The position numbers and the translations under genes are program-made. Below the pieces are notes generated by a model. The model was not told the origin of the DNA and ran no database searches. It worked only from the letters and a program-made list of their open reading frames with translations. From assembly GCF_000745345.1 (NCBI RefSeq), contig NZ_JQNR01000003.1, positions 930,001 to 994,000 of the forward strand: a DNA stretch of 64,000 nucleotides, given 5' to 3'. Below are positions 18,304 to 26,949 of the stretch, piece by piece; position 1 is the first letter of the stretch, and the number at the start of each line of letters is the position of its first letter. The stretch comes from Actinacidiphila yeochonensis CN732. Its GTDB lineage: Bacteria > Actinomycetota > Actinomycetes > Streptomycetales > Streptomycetaceae.

Positions 18304-18855
18304 CTACGGCCGGGCCGATGCGCCTCGCACCTCCGGGGCCCCCGCCGAGCCCGCCGTGCCCCCCGGGTCCTCGGTGGCCGCCAGCAGCAGCCGCAGCAGG
18401 TCGGCGAGTTGCTCGGCCTGTCCGGGGGCGAGTCCGTCCACGGCCGCCCGCTGGAGCTCCAGACCCGCGCCCACCGCGGCGTCCACCAGCTCCAGCCCGC
18501 GCTCGGTGAGGGAGACCCGCAGGCCGCGCCGGTCGTCCGGGTCGGGTGAGCGGGCGAGCAGCCCGGCACTCTCCAGCTTGTCCAGCCGCCCGGTCATCCC
18601 GCCAGTGGTGAGCATCAGCGTCGCCGACAGCTGCCGCGGCGAGAGCGTGTACGGAGCACCCGAACGGCGCAGCGCGGCCAGCACGTCGAACTCGCCGCGG
18701 CCGATGCCGAAGCGGCGGTACTCCTTCTCCGTGCGGTCGCCCATCAGCCGCGACAGCCGGTAGACCCGCCCGAACAGCGCCATCGGCAGCGTGTCGAGTT
18801 CCGGGCGCTCCCTGTCCCACTGGGCGGTGATGGCGTCCACGGCGTCGTCTCGCAT
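18304..18855 (-). CDS. MarR family transcriptional regulator
   Basis: A MarR-type winged-helix protein of 183 aa from ATG 18855 (GTG 18870 is an alternative). The helix-turn-helix and wing read LSPRQLSATLMLTTGGMTGRL followed by DPDDRRGLRVSLTERG, the usual MarR wing with DDRR. It is divergent from an MFS transporter across a promoter that carries a perfect inverted repeat, the classical arrangement in which MarR represses an efflux gene and itself and is released by the exported compound. The compound is unknown. Confidence 0.92.
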   Translation of the reverse strand: MRDDAVDAITAQWDRERPELDTLPMALFGRVYRLSRLMGDRTEKEYRRFGIGRGEFDVLAALRRSGAPYTLSPRQLSATLMLTTGGMTGRLDKLESAGLLARSPDPDDRRGLRVSLTERGLELVDAAVGAGLELQRAAVDGLAPGQAEQLADLLRLLLAATEDPGGTAGSAGAPEVRGASARP

Positions 18856-18892
18856 GGCCCGAGTATCCACCCGGGACGGTCGACAGCCAGAA

Positions 18893-18929
18893 AGTAGCTT
18901 GACACTAAGTAGCTTGCATCTAAGCTACT
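18893..18929. promoter_or_regulatory. MarR operator and MFS promoter
   Basis: AGTAGCTT (18908-18915) and AAGCTACT (18922-18929) form a perfect 8-bp inverted repeat with a six-base spacer. A third AGTAGCTT lies at 18893-18900, exactly 15 bases upstream of the first. A consensus -35 TTGACA (18899-18904) and TAAGCT (18921-18926) at 16-bp spacing overlap the repeat, so a bound regulator would block polymerase. Confidence 0.8.
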
Positions 18930-18987
18930 GACTCACGACCTACATACGGCGCCGGTCCTCGGCCGGCGCAAGGGACGGGGGCTCGCG

Positions 18988-20619
18988 ATGGCACACGGCG
19001 ACGGTGGCAGCGGACGGCCGACCGGCGGCTCGCCGGACACCGGCCGGTCCGGAGCACGGCCACGGCCTCGGTCACGGCCAGGGCCACGGCCTCGACCGGT
19101 GCCGGAGCGGCTGCCAGGTGAGCGGGCGATGCTCACCGCGATGGGGATCGACGCGCTGGGCTCGGGCATGTACGTCCCCTTCAGCCTGGTCTTCTTCCAC
19201 CACGTGACCGGACTGTCGTTCACCGTGGTGGGCGCCGTGCTCACCGGCGTCGGGCTGGCCGGGATGGCCGCGCTGCCGCTGGCCGGCGCGGCCGTCGACC
19301 GCTACGGCGCGCGCCGGACGCAACTGCTGCTGTACGGGGTGCGCGGCACGGGCTTCGCGCTGTACCCGTTCGCCACCGCGCTGCCCGCGTTCACGGCCGT
19401 CGCCCTGGGCACCGCCTTCGGCGACCGGGCCTTCCCCGCGGTCCAGCAGGCGTGGATCGGGGAGGTCGCGGCCGGGGGCGACCGCGACCGGCTCCAGGCG
19501 TCGTCCCGGGCCCTGCGCAACGGCGGGCTGGGCGCGGGCGCGCTGCTCGCGTCCCTGGTGGTCTCGCTCGCCGGGGACCGCGGCTTCACGCTGGTGGCGT
19601 GGCTGAACGCGGCGAGCTTCGGGCTGGCCGCGCTGCTGATGCGCCGCGTCCACCCTGCCGGGGCGACGGGCGGGAGGCTGGTCGCGGGCGCTCGCGGTCC
19701 CGGCGGCTCCGGTTCCGCGGAGTCCGACGGCTCGGTGGGATCCGACGGCTCGGAGGGGTCTGAAGGCTCGGAGGGGCCTGGAGGTTCTGAGGGCTCCGAC
19801 GGGTCCGAGCGGTCCAGGGGGTCCGACGGCTCCGGCAGGACGTCGGGTGGTCGGTCCGAGCGGGGCGGACCGGGTCGGGCGCGGGCCGGTTACCGGCTGG
19901 TGCTCGCGGACCGGCCCTTCCTGGGGCTGACCGGTGCCAACTTCCTGACCGCGCTCGGCTATTCGGCCCTGGGCGTGCTCTTCCCGCTCTTCATCGGCGG
20001 CCGGCTGGGCGAGCCGCAGGCGCTGACCGGGGCCGCCTTCACCGTGAACACGGTGCTGTGCGCGGTCGGCGGCGTGGCCGTGGCCGGGTTCGTACGGCGG
20101 CGCCGGGCCCGGCGTACCCGGGCCGCGGCCCTGGGCGCGGTGCTGTTCGGCGCCGCCTTCGCGGGACTGGCCGTCCTCGGCGCTGTGGGTCAACGGCTCG
20201 GCTGGGCCGCGCCCGTGGCGCTCTTCGCTCTCGTCGCGCTCTACACGGTGGCCGAACTCGTCCACAATCCCGCGGCCGGTTCCCTGGCCGTCGCCGCCTC
20301 CCCCGAACCGCTGCGCGGCCGCTACCTGGCGGCGTACCAGCTGTCCTGGTCGCTGGCCGCCACGTTGGCGCCCTCCCTGTTCACCGCGCTGAACGCCGCG
20401 AACGCGAGCCTGCCGTGGGCCGTCCTCACCGGCACCGCGCTCGCCGCCGCCGCGGCGCTGCTCCGCCTGGAGCACCGCCTGCCGGCCGAGGCGGTGCGGC
20501 TGGCGCCGCCGGCCACGTCCGCCGCCCCGGCCCCGCTCCCGGTCCCGTCACCCGCCCCGTCACCTGCACCGTCACCTGCCGAGGACATCCCCGCGGCCGG
20601 CGCCGCGTCGGCCGGCTGA
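18988..20619 (+). CDS. MFS transporter with low-complexity central loop
   Basis: A 543-aa major facilitator protein with about twelve helices in two halves. The first half has the family loop AAVDRYGARR between helices 2 and 3. Between helices 6 and 7 lies an unusually long Gly/Ser/Asp/Glu-rich loop (about residues 240-295) encoded by imperfect TCCGACGGCTCGG-type repeats. The C-terminus is Ala/Pro-rich. The first 45 residues before the first helix are Gly/Pro/Arg-rich; a later start cannot be excluded. Divergent from MarR, it is probably an exporter of the compound that MarR senses. Confidence 0.9.
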   Translation: MAHGDGGSGRPTGGSPDTGRSGARPRPRSRPGPRPRPVPERLPGERAMLTAMGIDALGSGMYVPFSLVFFHHVTGLSFTVVGAVLTGVGLAGMAALPLAGAAVDRYGARRTQLLLYGVRGTGFALYPFATALPAFTAVALGTAFGDRAFPAVQQAWIGEVAAGGDRDRLQASSRALRNGGLGAGALLASLVVSLAGDRGFTLVAWLNAASFGLAALLMRRVHPAGATGGRLVAGARGPGGSGSAESDGSVGSDGSEGSEGSEGPGGSEGSDGSERSRGSDGSGRTSGGRSERGGPGRARAGYRLVLADRPFLGLTGANFLTALGYSALGVLFPLFIGGRLGEPQALTGAAFTVNTVLCAVGGVAVAGFVRRRRARRTRAAALGAVLFGAAFAGLAVLGAVGQRLGWAAPVALFALVALYTVAELVHNPAAGSLAVAASPEPLRGRYLAAYQLSWSLAATLAPSLFTALNAANASLPWAVLTGTALAAAAALLRLEHRLPAEAVRLAPPATSAAPAPLPVPSPAPSPAPSPAEDIPAAGAASAG

Positions 20620-20757
20620 CCGTACGGACACCGGCGCGGCGCGCTCCCGGAAGCGGTGCCACTCCCCCGCCGCCGCACGCCCCGCCGTCCACCCGGCGCG
20701 ACCACCCGGCTCGACCCCCGGCTCGACCACCCGCCACCAACCTGAAGAGGCAACGCC

Positions 20758-21804
20758 ATGAACCGGATCGCGACCACCGCTCTCACCGCTCTCGCCCCCC
20801 TGGCGTGGGGCTCCACCTACGCCGTCACCACGCAGTGGCTGCCCCCCGACCGGCCGCTCTTCGCCGCGCTGGCGCGGGCGCTGCCGGCCGGGCTGCTGCT
20901 GGCCGCGATGACCCGGGTGAGACCGCACGGCTCCTGGTGGGGGAGGGCGGCGGTGCTGGGCGCGTTGAACATCGGCGTGTTCTTCCCGCTGCTGTTCCTT
21001 GCCGCCTACCGGTTGCCGGGCGGGGTGGCGGCGGTCTGCGGTGCGGCGGGGCCGCTCTTCGCAGTGGCCCTGTCCGCCGGGCTGCTGCGGGAGACGCCGA
21101 CCCGCCGGTCGGTGGGCGCGGCGCTCACCGGCGCGCTCGGGGTGGCGATGGTGGTGCTGCGGCCGGGCGCCGGGGCCGACGCCGTCGGCCTGCTCGCCGG
21201 GCTCGGCGGAGCGGTCTCGATGGCGGCCGGGACGGTGCTCACCAAGCGGTGGGGGCGGCCCGAGGGGGTGGGGCCGCTGGCGTTCACCGGGTGGCAACTG
21301 ACCGCGGGCGGCCTGCTGATCGCACCCGTCGCGCTGCTCACGGAAGGGCTCCCGCCCGCCCTGGACGGCCGCGGCACGGTCGGTTACGCGTACCTCGCGG
21401 TGGCCAACACCGCGGTCGCCTACGCCCTGTGGTTCCGTGGGATCGGCCGACTCCCGGCCGCCTCGGTGAGCCTGCTGACCCTGTTGAGCACGGTGTCGGC
21501 GGCGGCCATCGGCTGGATCGCGCTCGGCCAGGCACTGGGCCCGGTCCAGGTGGCCGGCGTGCTGGTCGCGCTCGGCGGCACCGTGCTCGGCCAGCGCGGC
21601 GGGTCCGGCCGGGGCAGCGGTACGGGAGGACCGGTGGGACGCCGGGCGGGGACGCACGCGCGTCCCGGGCAGCGGTCCGCCGCCCGGGACGCGGGGCGGC
21701 TCACACGTGCGGGCGGTTGCCCTTCTCCTGCTTCGGGAAGGTCTGCGCCGCACCGGGCAGCGTCGGCTTCGGCAGGGTCGCCACCTCCTGCTGCGCCTCG
21801 GTGA
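20758..21804 (+). CDS. EamA/DMT-family transporter
   Basis: A drug/metabolite transporter with ten predicted helices in two EamA repeats, beginning LAPLAWGSTYAVTTQWLPP and containing GALGVAMVVL at the end of the first repeat and GGTVLG at the end of the second. ATG 20758 follows GAAGAGGCAAC. The membrane part ends near residue 280; the last 65 residues are Gly/Arg/Pro-rich and overlap the 3' end of the convergent phosphoesterase gene by 104 bases. This is unusually long and may reflect loss of an earlier stop. The substrate is unknown. Confidence 0.9.
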   Translation: MNRIATTALTALAPLAWGSTYAVTTQWLPPDRPLFAALARALPAGLLLAAMTRVRPHGSWWGRAAVLGALNIGVFFPLLFLAAYRLPGGVAAVCGAAGPLFAVALSAGLLRETPTRRSVGAALTGALGVAMVVLRPGAGADAVGLLAGLGGAVSMAAGTVLTKRWGRPEGVGPLAFTGWQLTAGGLLIAPVALLTEGLPPALDGRGTVGYAYLAVANTAVAYALWFRGIGRLPAASVSLLTLLSTVSAAAIGWIALGQALGPVQVAGVLVALGGTVLGQRGGSGRGSGTGGPVGRRAGTHARPGQRSAARDAGRLTRAGGCPSPASGRSAPHRAASASAGSPPPAAPR

Positions 21805-23128
21805 GCTGCTCGGCGGTGTTCCGGGGCAGCTTCGGCGCGGTGCCGCGGGCGTCGGAGAACCGGAACGCCGACAGCAGGTCGCCGAAGGTGCGGCGCCGCC
21901 ACTGGCTGATGTTCGGCTCCTCGACGCCGGTGAAGTGCTCCAGGAACTGGAGCACCGACGTGTGGTCGAACGCCTCGCCGGTCACCCAGCCGCCGACCGT
22001 CCACGGCGAGACGATGATCGCGGGGACGCGGAAACCCGCGCCGATCGGCTCGCCGTCGATGAACTCGTCCGCCGTGCCCGCCTTCGGGGTGGGCGGCACG
22101 ACGTGGTCGAACAGGCCGTCGTTCTCGTCGTAGTTGAGGATGAAGGCGGTCTTCGCCCACACCTTGGGGTTGGCGGCGACGGCCTCGATCTTGGAGGCCA
22201 CGAAGTCCGCGCCCGCGGCGGGCAGGTAGTCCGGGTGCTCGGACTGGTAGCTGGTCGGCAGGATCCAGGAGACGGCGGGCAGCCGGTCGTTGCGCGCGTC
22301 GTCCTCGAAGGTGCCGGCCGGCTGCGCGACCATGGCCCGGTCGTACAGCGGGTCACCCGGTTTGGCGTCCTGGAACTGCTGGAACTCCGACAGCATGTTG
22401 GTGCCGTAGTTGTCGGTCTCCTGGTAGACCTTCCAGTCCACACCCGCCGCCTGGAGGCGCTCGGCGTAGGTGGTCCAGCGGTACGGGCTGGGCGCGGCGT
22501 TCGAGGTGATCGGACCGCCCTTGGTGCCGGACGGGTCCACCGTGCCGGTCATCCAGTACAGCCGGTTGGGCCAGGTCGGGCCCATCATCGAGCAGAAGTA
22601 GTTGTCGCAGATGGTGAACGTCTCGGCCAGCGCGAACTGGAACGGGATGTCGTCGCGCGTGTAGTAGCCCATCACATAGGGGCCGTTGGCGCCGTCGGCG
22701 GCACGGTGGGCCGGCAGCCACTGGTCCATGGCGCCGCCGTTCCACGCCTGGTGCTGGACCGCCCACGCGTGGCTGGTGGAGGGGATGGCCTGGGCGCTGG
22801 TGCTCTTGGTGTCCAGGTGGAACGGGAGCAGGTAGCCGTCGGGGTTGGCCGCGTCGGGCTGGTAGAAGACCGACCTGCCGTCCGGGAGGCGGTGGGCCCG
22901 CGGGTCGTCGAAGCCGCGCACACCGGAGAGGGTGCCGAAGTAGTGGTCGAACGAGCGGTTCTCCTGCATCAGGAGGACGACGTGCTCGATGTCCCGCAGC
23001 GATCCCTGCCGCGGCGGGCCCGCCGCCACCGCCTTCTGCACGCTGGGCGGGAGGAGGGACAGCGCCGCCGCGCCTCCGAGTGCCCCCGCGGTGGAACCCA
23101 GGAGTCTGCGTCGCGTCAGCTCGGCCAT
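21701..23128 (-). CDS. Tat-exported phospholipase C / acid phosphatase family enzyme
   Basis: A 475-aa phosphoesterase of the bacterial phospholipase C (PLC/AcpA) family. The N-terminus ELTRRRLLGSTAGALGGAA is a twin-arginine signal. The mature protein opens with IEHVVLLMQENRSFDHYFGT, the family signature with metal and nucleophile residues. Later conserved parts are NYDENDGLFDHVVPP and FDHTSVLQFLE. ATG 23128 lies seven bases after AAGGAGG; the ATG at 23134 is too close to that site. It probably releases phosphate or diacylglycerol from phospholipids outside the cell. Confidence 0.94.
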   Translation of the reverse strand: MAELTRRRLLGSTAGALGGAAALSLLPPSVQKAVAAGPPRQGSLRDIEHVVLLMQENRSFDHYFGTLSGVRGFDDPRAHRLPDGRSVFYQPDAANPDGYLLPFHLDTKSTSAQAIPSTSHAWAVQHQAWNGGAMDQWLPAHRAADGANGPYVMGYYTRDDIPFQFALAETFTICDNYFCSMMGPTWPNRLYWMTGTVDPSGTKGGPITSNAAPSPYRWTTYAERLQAAGVDWKVYQETDNYGTNMLSEFQQFQDAKPGDPLYDRAMVAQPAGTFEDDARNDRLPAVSWILPTSYQSEHPDYLPAAGADFVASKIEAVAANPKVWAKTAFILNYDENDGLFDHVVPPTPKAGTADEFIDGEPIGAGFRVPAIIVSPWTVGGWVTGEAFDHTSVLQFLEHFTGVEEPNISQWRRRTFGDLLSAFRFSDARGTAPKLPRNTAEQLTEAQQEVATLPKPTLPGAAQTFPKQEKGNRPHV

Positions 23129-23210
23129 GGACATTCCTCCTTGAGCGTCGGTGGAGCACCCTTGTCAGGCGCCCCACGGCACTATGGCTGGAGCGCGGCG
23201 CGGTACGAAA

Positions 23211-23226
23211 GTGAACAGGGGTGAAC
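23211..23226 (-). promoter_or_regulatory. Possible PhoP-type direct repeat before the phosphoesterase
   Basis: On the minus strand GTTCACCCCTGTTCACTTTC holds two GTTCAC units. PhoP boxes in Streptomyces are repeats of a similar GTTCACC unit, but with 11-base spacing; here it is 10. The location, about 85 bases upstream of the start, and the likely phosphate-releasing product make regulation by PhoP plausible but unproven. Confidence 0.4.
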
Positions 23227-23485
23227 GTGATGCGAAGGAGGCGCCGCCGGATGGCCACACCCTTACCTCTGCCACCAGGAGGTCACCCGCACCACGCCGA
23301 ACCGTCCGCTTGGCGGCCCCGCCACTCACTCCGATGCCCGCCGGTGATCACCGGAATCCCTGACGCGACACCAGCACAGGTGTGCGCAAGCGGCGTTGAC
23401 CAGATCCGGGCGGTTCCGGCGCGCGGATGGGACGGCGCGACGATCCGCTTTCGGGGAACCGCCGAGCCGGACCGTGCCGACCATC

Positions 23486-23518
23486 GCTGAACCGGCGCTG
23501 AACCGGCGCTGAACCGGC
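23486..23518. repeat. 11-bp tandem repeat, three copies
   Basis: Three exact copies of GCTGAACCGGC, in the 778-base gap 23129-23906 between two minus-strand genes. No gene in that gap is supported; besides this array it holds the phosphoesterase promoter, a second array (23686-23720) and the pepN hairpin. Confidence 0.85.
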
Positions 23519-23685
23519 GCCAGGCATCGACTCGCCGAGCCGCCGGGACGGAAGAGGGCCGACAACCGGGCGGGGCGGAGAGGCGCGGAGGCGCGCCAGG
23601 CCGCGGAGCGGCACGGACAGCCACCGAGGCGCACGGGGCGGCCGCGCCCAGCCCTCCCGGCCGGGAGGCCGGCCGGGGAGGTGGG

Positions 23686-23720
23686 CCGGGGAGGCCGGCC
23701 GGGGAGGCCGGCCGGGGAAG
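23686..23720. repeat. 13-bp repeat, nearly three copies
   Basis: CCGGGGAGGCCGG is repeated at 23686 and 23699, with a partial copy at 23712, in the same gap downstream of pepN copy 2. Confidence 0.75.
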
Positions 23721-23853
23721 GAGGGACCCCCGGCTCGCCGGAAGGAAGGGAGCCCGGGCGGGCTGCGGACAACGCCCTCGCGCGTGGCCGGGAGCAGCCG
23801 GGAGCAGCCGGGAGAAGGAGAACTCGGGCGGACCGTCGTGCGGCCCGCCCGAG

Positions 23854-23890
23854 CGCCGCGCTCCGCGGGTGAACACTGCGGAGCGCGGCG
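23854..23890 (-). terminator. Stem-loop after pepN copy 2
   Basis: CGCCGCGCTCCGC (23854-23866) and GCGGAGCGCGGCG (23878-23890) are perfect 13-base complements around an 11-base loop, beginning 16 bases after the pepN stop on the minus strand. It is among the strongest hairpins in the window. Confidence 0.8.
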
Positions 23891-23906
23891 GGGCGCGACG
23901 GGGCCG

Positions 23907-26483
23907 TCAGCCGCGCGCGGCCGCTGCCGCGTCCGCGGCCTGGGCGCGCAACGCGCGCTCCACGCCCGCGCGGTTCTCGACGACCAGGCGGCGCAGCGCC
24001 GGAGCCGGCTGCGCCGTCTCCAGCCACGCGTCGGTGGCGTCCAGCGTGGCCTGCTCGACCTGGAACGTCGGGTACAGGCCGATCACGACCTGCTGGGCCA
24101 TCTCGTGGCTGCGGGTCTCCCAGACCTGCTTCACCGCGGCGAAGTACCGCTCGGTGTAGGGGGCCAGGTCGGCACGCTGGTCGGCCTGGGCGAACCCGGA
24201 GATCACCGACTCCTGGACCGCGTTGGGCAGCTTGTCGTCCTCGACCACCGCGGCCCACACCGCGGCCTTGCTCTCCGCGCCGGGACGGGCCGCGCGGGCC
24301 GCCGCGGCGTGCTGCTCGCCCGCCGAGGTGGCGTCGCGGACCAGCTCGGCCGCGATCGCGTCCTCGCCGACCCGGCCGGTCAAGGCGAGCCGGGTGAGCA
24401 GCGCCCACCGCAGGTCGGTGTCCACGGCCAGGCCCTCGTAGGAGCGGCTGCCGTCGAGCAGGCCCTGGAGCACGTCCAGCTGCTCGGGGGTGCGGGCGGT
24501 GACGGCGAAGGCGCGGGCCCAGGCCAGCTGGTGGTCGCTGCCCGGGGCGGCGGCCTCCAGATGGGCCAGGGCGGCCTCGGTCCAGCGGGCCAGGCCCGCC
24601 TCGCGCCACGCCGGGTCGGCGTACAGGTCCAGCGCGAGCTTGGTCTGGCGGTGCAGCGACTGCACCACGCCGATGTCGCTCTCCTTGCCGATGCCGTGCA
24701 GCACCAGCTCCAGGTAGTCGCGGGTGGCCAGCTCGCCGTCGCGGGTCATGTCCCAGGCGGCGGCCCACACCAGGGCGCGCGGCAGCGACTCGGCGAAGTC
24801 CCCGACGTGGTCGCGGACCGCGGCCAGCGAGCGGGCGTCCAGCCGGACCTTGGCGTACGACAGGTCGTCGTCGTTGAGCAGCACGACGTCCGGGCGGGCG
24901 GCGCCGACCAGGTCGGGCACCTCGGTGAGGGCGCCGTCCACGTCCAGCTCGATCCGGCGGGTGCGCTCCAGGCGCCCGTCGCGCAGCTCGTAGGCGCCCA
25001 CCGCGATGCGGTGCGGCCGCAGCACGGGCACGCCCTTGGCGCCGGCCGGCAGCTCGGGGGCCTCCTGGCGGACGGCGAAGGCGGTGACCACGCCGTCCTC
25101 GTCGACCTCGATCTCCGGGCGCAGGACGTTGATGCCGGCCGTCTCCAGCCACGCCTTGGACCAGGTCTTGAGGTCCCGGCCCGAGGTCTCCTCCAGCGCC
25201 GTCAGCAGGTCGGTGAGGCGGGTGTTGCCCCACGCGTGGCGCTGGAAGTACGCCTGCACGCCCGTGAAGAAGGCGTCCATGCCGACGTAGGCGACCAGTT
25301 GCTTCAGGACGGAGGCGCCCTTGGCGTAGGTGATGCCGTCGAAGTTGACCAGGACGTCGTCCAGGTCGTTGATCTCCGCCATGATCGGGTGGGTGGACGG
25401 CAGCTGGTCCTGCCGGTAGGCCCACGTCTTCATGGTGTTCGCGAACGTGGTCCAGGCGTGCGGCCAGCGTGAGCCGGGGGCGTGCGCCTGGCACGCGATG
25501 GAGGTGTAGGTGGCGAACGACTCGTTCAGCCACAGGTCGTTCCACCACTCCATGGTGACCAGGTCGCCGAACCACATGTGGGCCAGCTCGTGGAGGATCG
25601 TCTCGGCCCGCAGCTCGTAGGAGGAGTCGGTGACCTTGGAGCGGAAGACGTACTGGTCGCGGATGGTGACCGCGCCCGCGTTCTCCATCGCGCCGGCGTT
25701 GAACTCCGGTACGAAGAGCTGGTCGTACTTAGCGAACGGGTAGGGGTGCCCGAACTTCTCGCCGAACCAGTCGAAGCCCTGGCGGGTGACCTCGAAGACC
25801 GCGTCGGCGTCCAGGAACTCCGCCAGCGAGGGGCGGCAGTAGACGCCGAGGGGGACGACGTGGCCGTCCGCGCCCTCCCACGTGCTGTGCACGGAGGTGT
25901 AGGGGCCGGCGATGAGGGCGGTGATGTACGTGGAGATGCGCGGGGTCGGCTCGAAGGCCCACACGTCGCCGGACGGCTCGGGGGTCGGCGAGTTCGACAC
26001 CACCGTCCAGCCCTCGGGGGCCTTGACGGTGAAGGCGAACTCCGCCTTCAGGTCGGGCTGCTCGAAGCTGGCGAAGACGCGGCGGGCGTCCGGCACCTCG
26101 AACTGCGTGTAGAGGTACGCCTCGCCGTCCACCGGGTCGACGAAGCGGTGCAGGCCCTCACCGGAGTTGGTGTAGGCGCACTCCGCGACGACGCGCAGCT
26201 CGTGCCTGCCCGCGGCCAGCCCGTCCAGGGCGATGCGGGAGTCGGAGAAGACGGCGGCCGGGTCGAGGGCGGTGCCGTCCAGCACCGCCTCCTTGACGGC
26301 GGGGGCGACCAGGTCGATGAAGGTCGAGCCGGCCTCGCGCGCCTCGAAACGCACGGTGGTGACCGAACGGAACGTGCCGCCCTCCTTCGCACCGCTCAGA
26401 TCGAGCTCGATGTCGTACCGCTCGACCGCGAGCAGGCGCGCGCGCTCCTGCGCCTCCGCACGCGTGAGGTTCGTACCCGCCAC
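23907..26483 (-). CDS. pepN: Aminopeptidase N (copy 2)
   Basis: An intact 858-aa M1 zinc aminopeptidase. GAMEN occurs in EFNAGAMENAGAVT, the zinc site is ILHELAHMWFGDLV with the third ligand in LWLNESFATY, and the helical C-terminal domain is complete. The start is GTG 26483 (MAGTNLTRAEAQERA), after GAAGGAG; an upstream in-frame stretch is Arg/Gly-rich and rejected. It is clearly paralogous to the gene at 9.1-11.7 kb; both share LNFDGITY or VNFDGITY and KGASVLKQLVAYVG. It probably finishes cytoplasmic peptide breakdown. Confidence 0.96.
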   Translation of the reverse strand: MAGTNLTRAEAQERARLLAVERYDIELDLSGAKEGGTFRSVTTVRFEAREAGSTFIDLVAPAVKEAVLDGTALDPAAVFSDSRIALDGLAAGRHELRVVAECAYTNSGEGLHRFVDPVDGEAYLYTQFEVPDARRVFASFEQPDLKAEFAFTVKAPEGWTVVSNSPTPEPSGDVWAFEPTPRISTYITALIAGPYTSVHSTWEGADGHVVPLGVYCRPSLAEFLDADAVFEVTRQGFDWFGEKFGHPYPFAKYDQLFVPEFNAGAMENAGAVTIRDQYVFRSKVTDSSYELRAETILHELAHMWFGDLVTMEWWNDLWLNESFATYTSIACQAHAPGSRWPHAWTTFANTMKTWAYRQDQLPSTHPIMAEINDLDDVLVNFDGITYAKGASVLKQLVAYVGMDAFFTGVQAYFQRHAWGNTRLTDLLTALEETSGRDLKTWSKAWLETAGINVLRPEIEVDEDGVVTAFAVRQEAPELPAGAKGVPVLRPHRIAVGAYELRDGRLERTRRIELDVDGALTEVPDLVGAARPDVVLLNDDDLSYAKVRLDARSLAAVRDHVGDFAESLPRALVWAAAWDMTRDGELATRDYLELVLHGIGKESDIGVVQSLHRQTKLALDLYADPAWREAGLARWTEAALAHLEAAAPGSDHQLAWARAFAVTARTPEQLDVLQGLLDGSRSYEGLAVDTDLRWALLTRLALTGRVGEDAIAAELVRDATSAGEQHAAAARAARPGAESKAAVWAAVVEDDKLPNAVQESVISGFAQADQRADLAPYTERYFAAVKQVWETRSHEMAQQVVIGLYPTFQVEQATLDATDAWLETAQPAPALRRLVVENRAGVERALRAQAADAAAAARG

Positions 26484-26508
26484 GACGGCTTCTCCTTCGC
26501 ATTCTTCG

Positions 26509-26541
26509 TACTGGACTCGTACTGCACTCGTGCTGCACTCG
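26509..26541. repeat. 11-bp repeat, three copies, in the pepN leader
   Basis: TACTGGACTCG, TACTGCACTCG and TGCTGCACTCG follow one another directly upstream of the pepN copy 2 start. They may overlap the promoter or 5' leader. Confidence 0.75.
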
Positions 26542-26756
26542 CGTCCGGGCTCGCGCCCGGACCCGCACCGGCTTCCCAGCCGACCGGTCCGGCCCCGCCC
26601 TCCGGGTCTCGTCAGGCGAGACGCCCATCCTCGCACGCCGCCCCGTTCCCGTGCTCGGACCCTGTGGATAACTTCGCGCACCACCCGCACGGCCCCCGAC
26701 CGCGGCCCTCCGCCCCCCGCGAGCTGCGAGAACTAAGACCGCCAGAAGGTACCCGT

Positions 26757-26899
26757 CGGCAGACGGCGGCAGACGGCGGCAGACAGTGGCAGTCGCGGAC
26801 GCGACTACGGACGCAGGCATGGACGCGGCCGCGGACCTCGCCGCCGGGACGGGAGGCAAGCCGCCGGGACCGGAGGTGGCCGCCGGGACGGGAGGTGGG
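26757..26899. repeat. Compound minisatellite upstream of pepN copy 2
   Basis: AGACGGCGGC-type 10-base units (26761-26790) are followed by degenerate GGACGCG units. Then come three 19-20-base copies of CCGCCGGGACGGGAGGCAAG-type sequence (26841-26899). The array fills most of the 466-base gap 26484-26949, which holds no supported gene. Confidence 0.7.
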
Positions 26900-26949
26900 T
26901 TCAGACGGCCCGCCTCCGCTTCCGCTCGGCGGCCCCTCGCCCTGGCCTC

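Noticed and set aside
23326-25575. 749-codon open frame overlapping pepN copy 2 on the same strand
   Set aside because: Out-of-frame shadow; the sequence is Arg/Gly/Pro-rich, while the other frame gives a textbook aminopeptidase.
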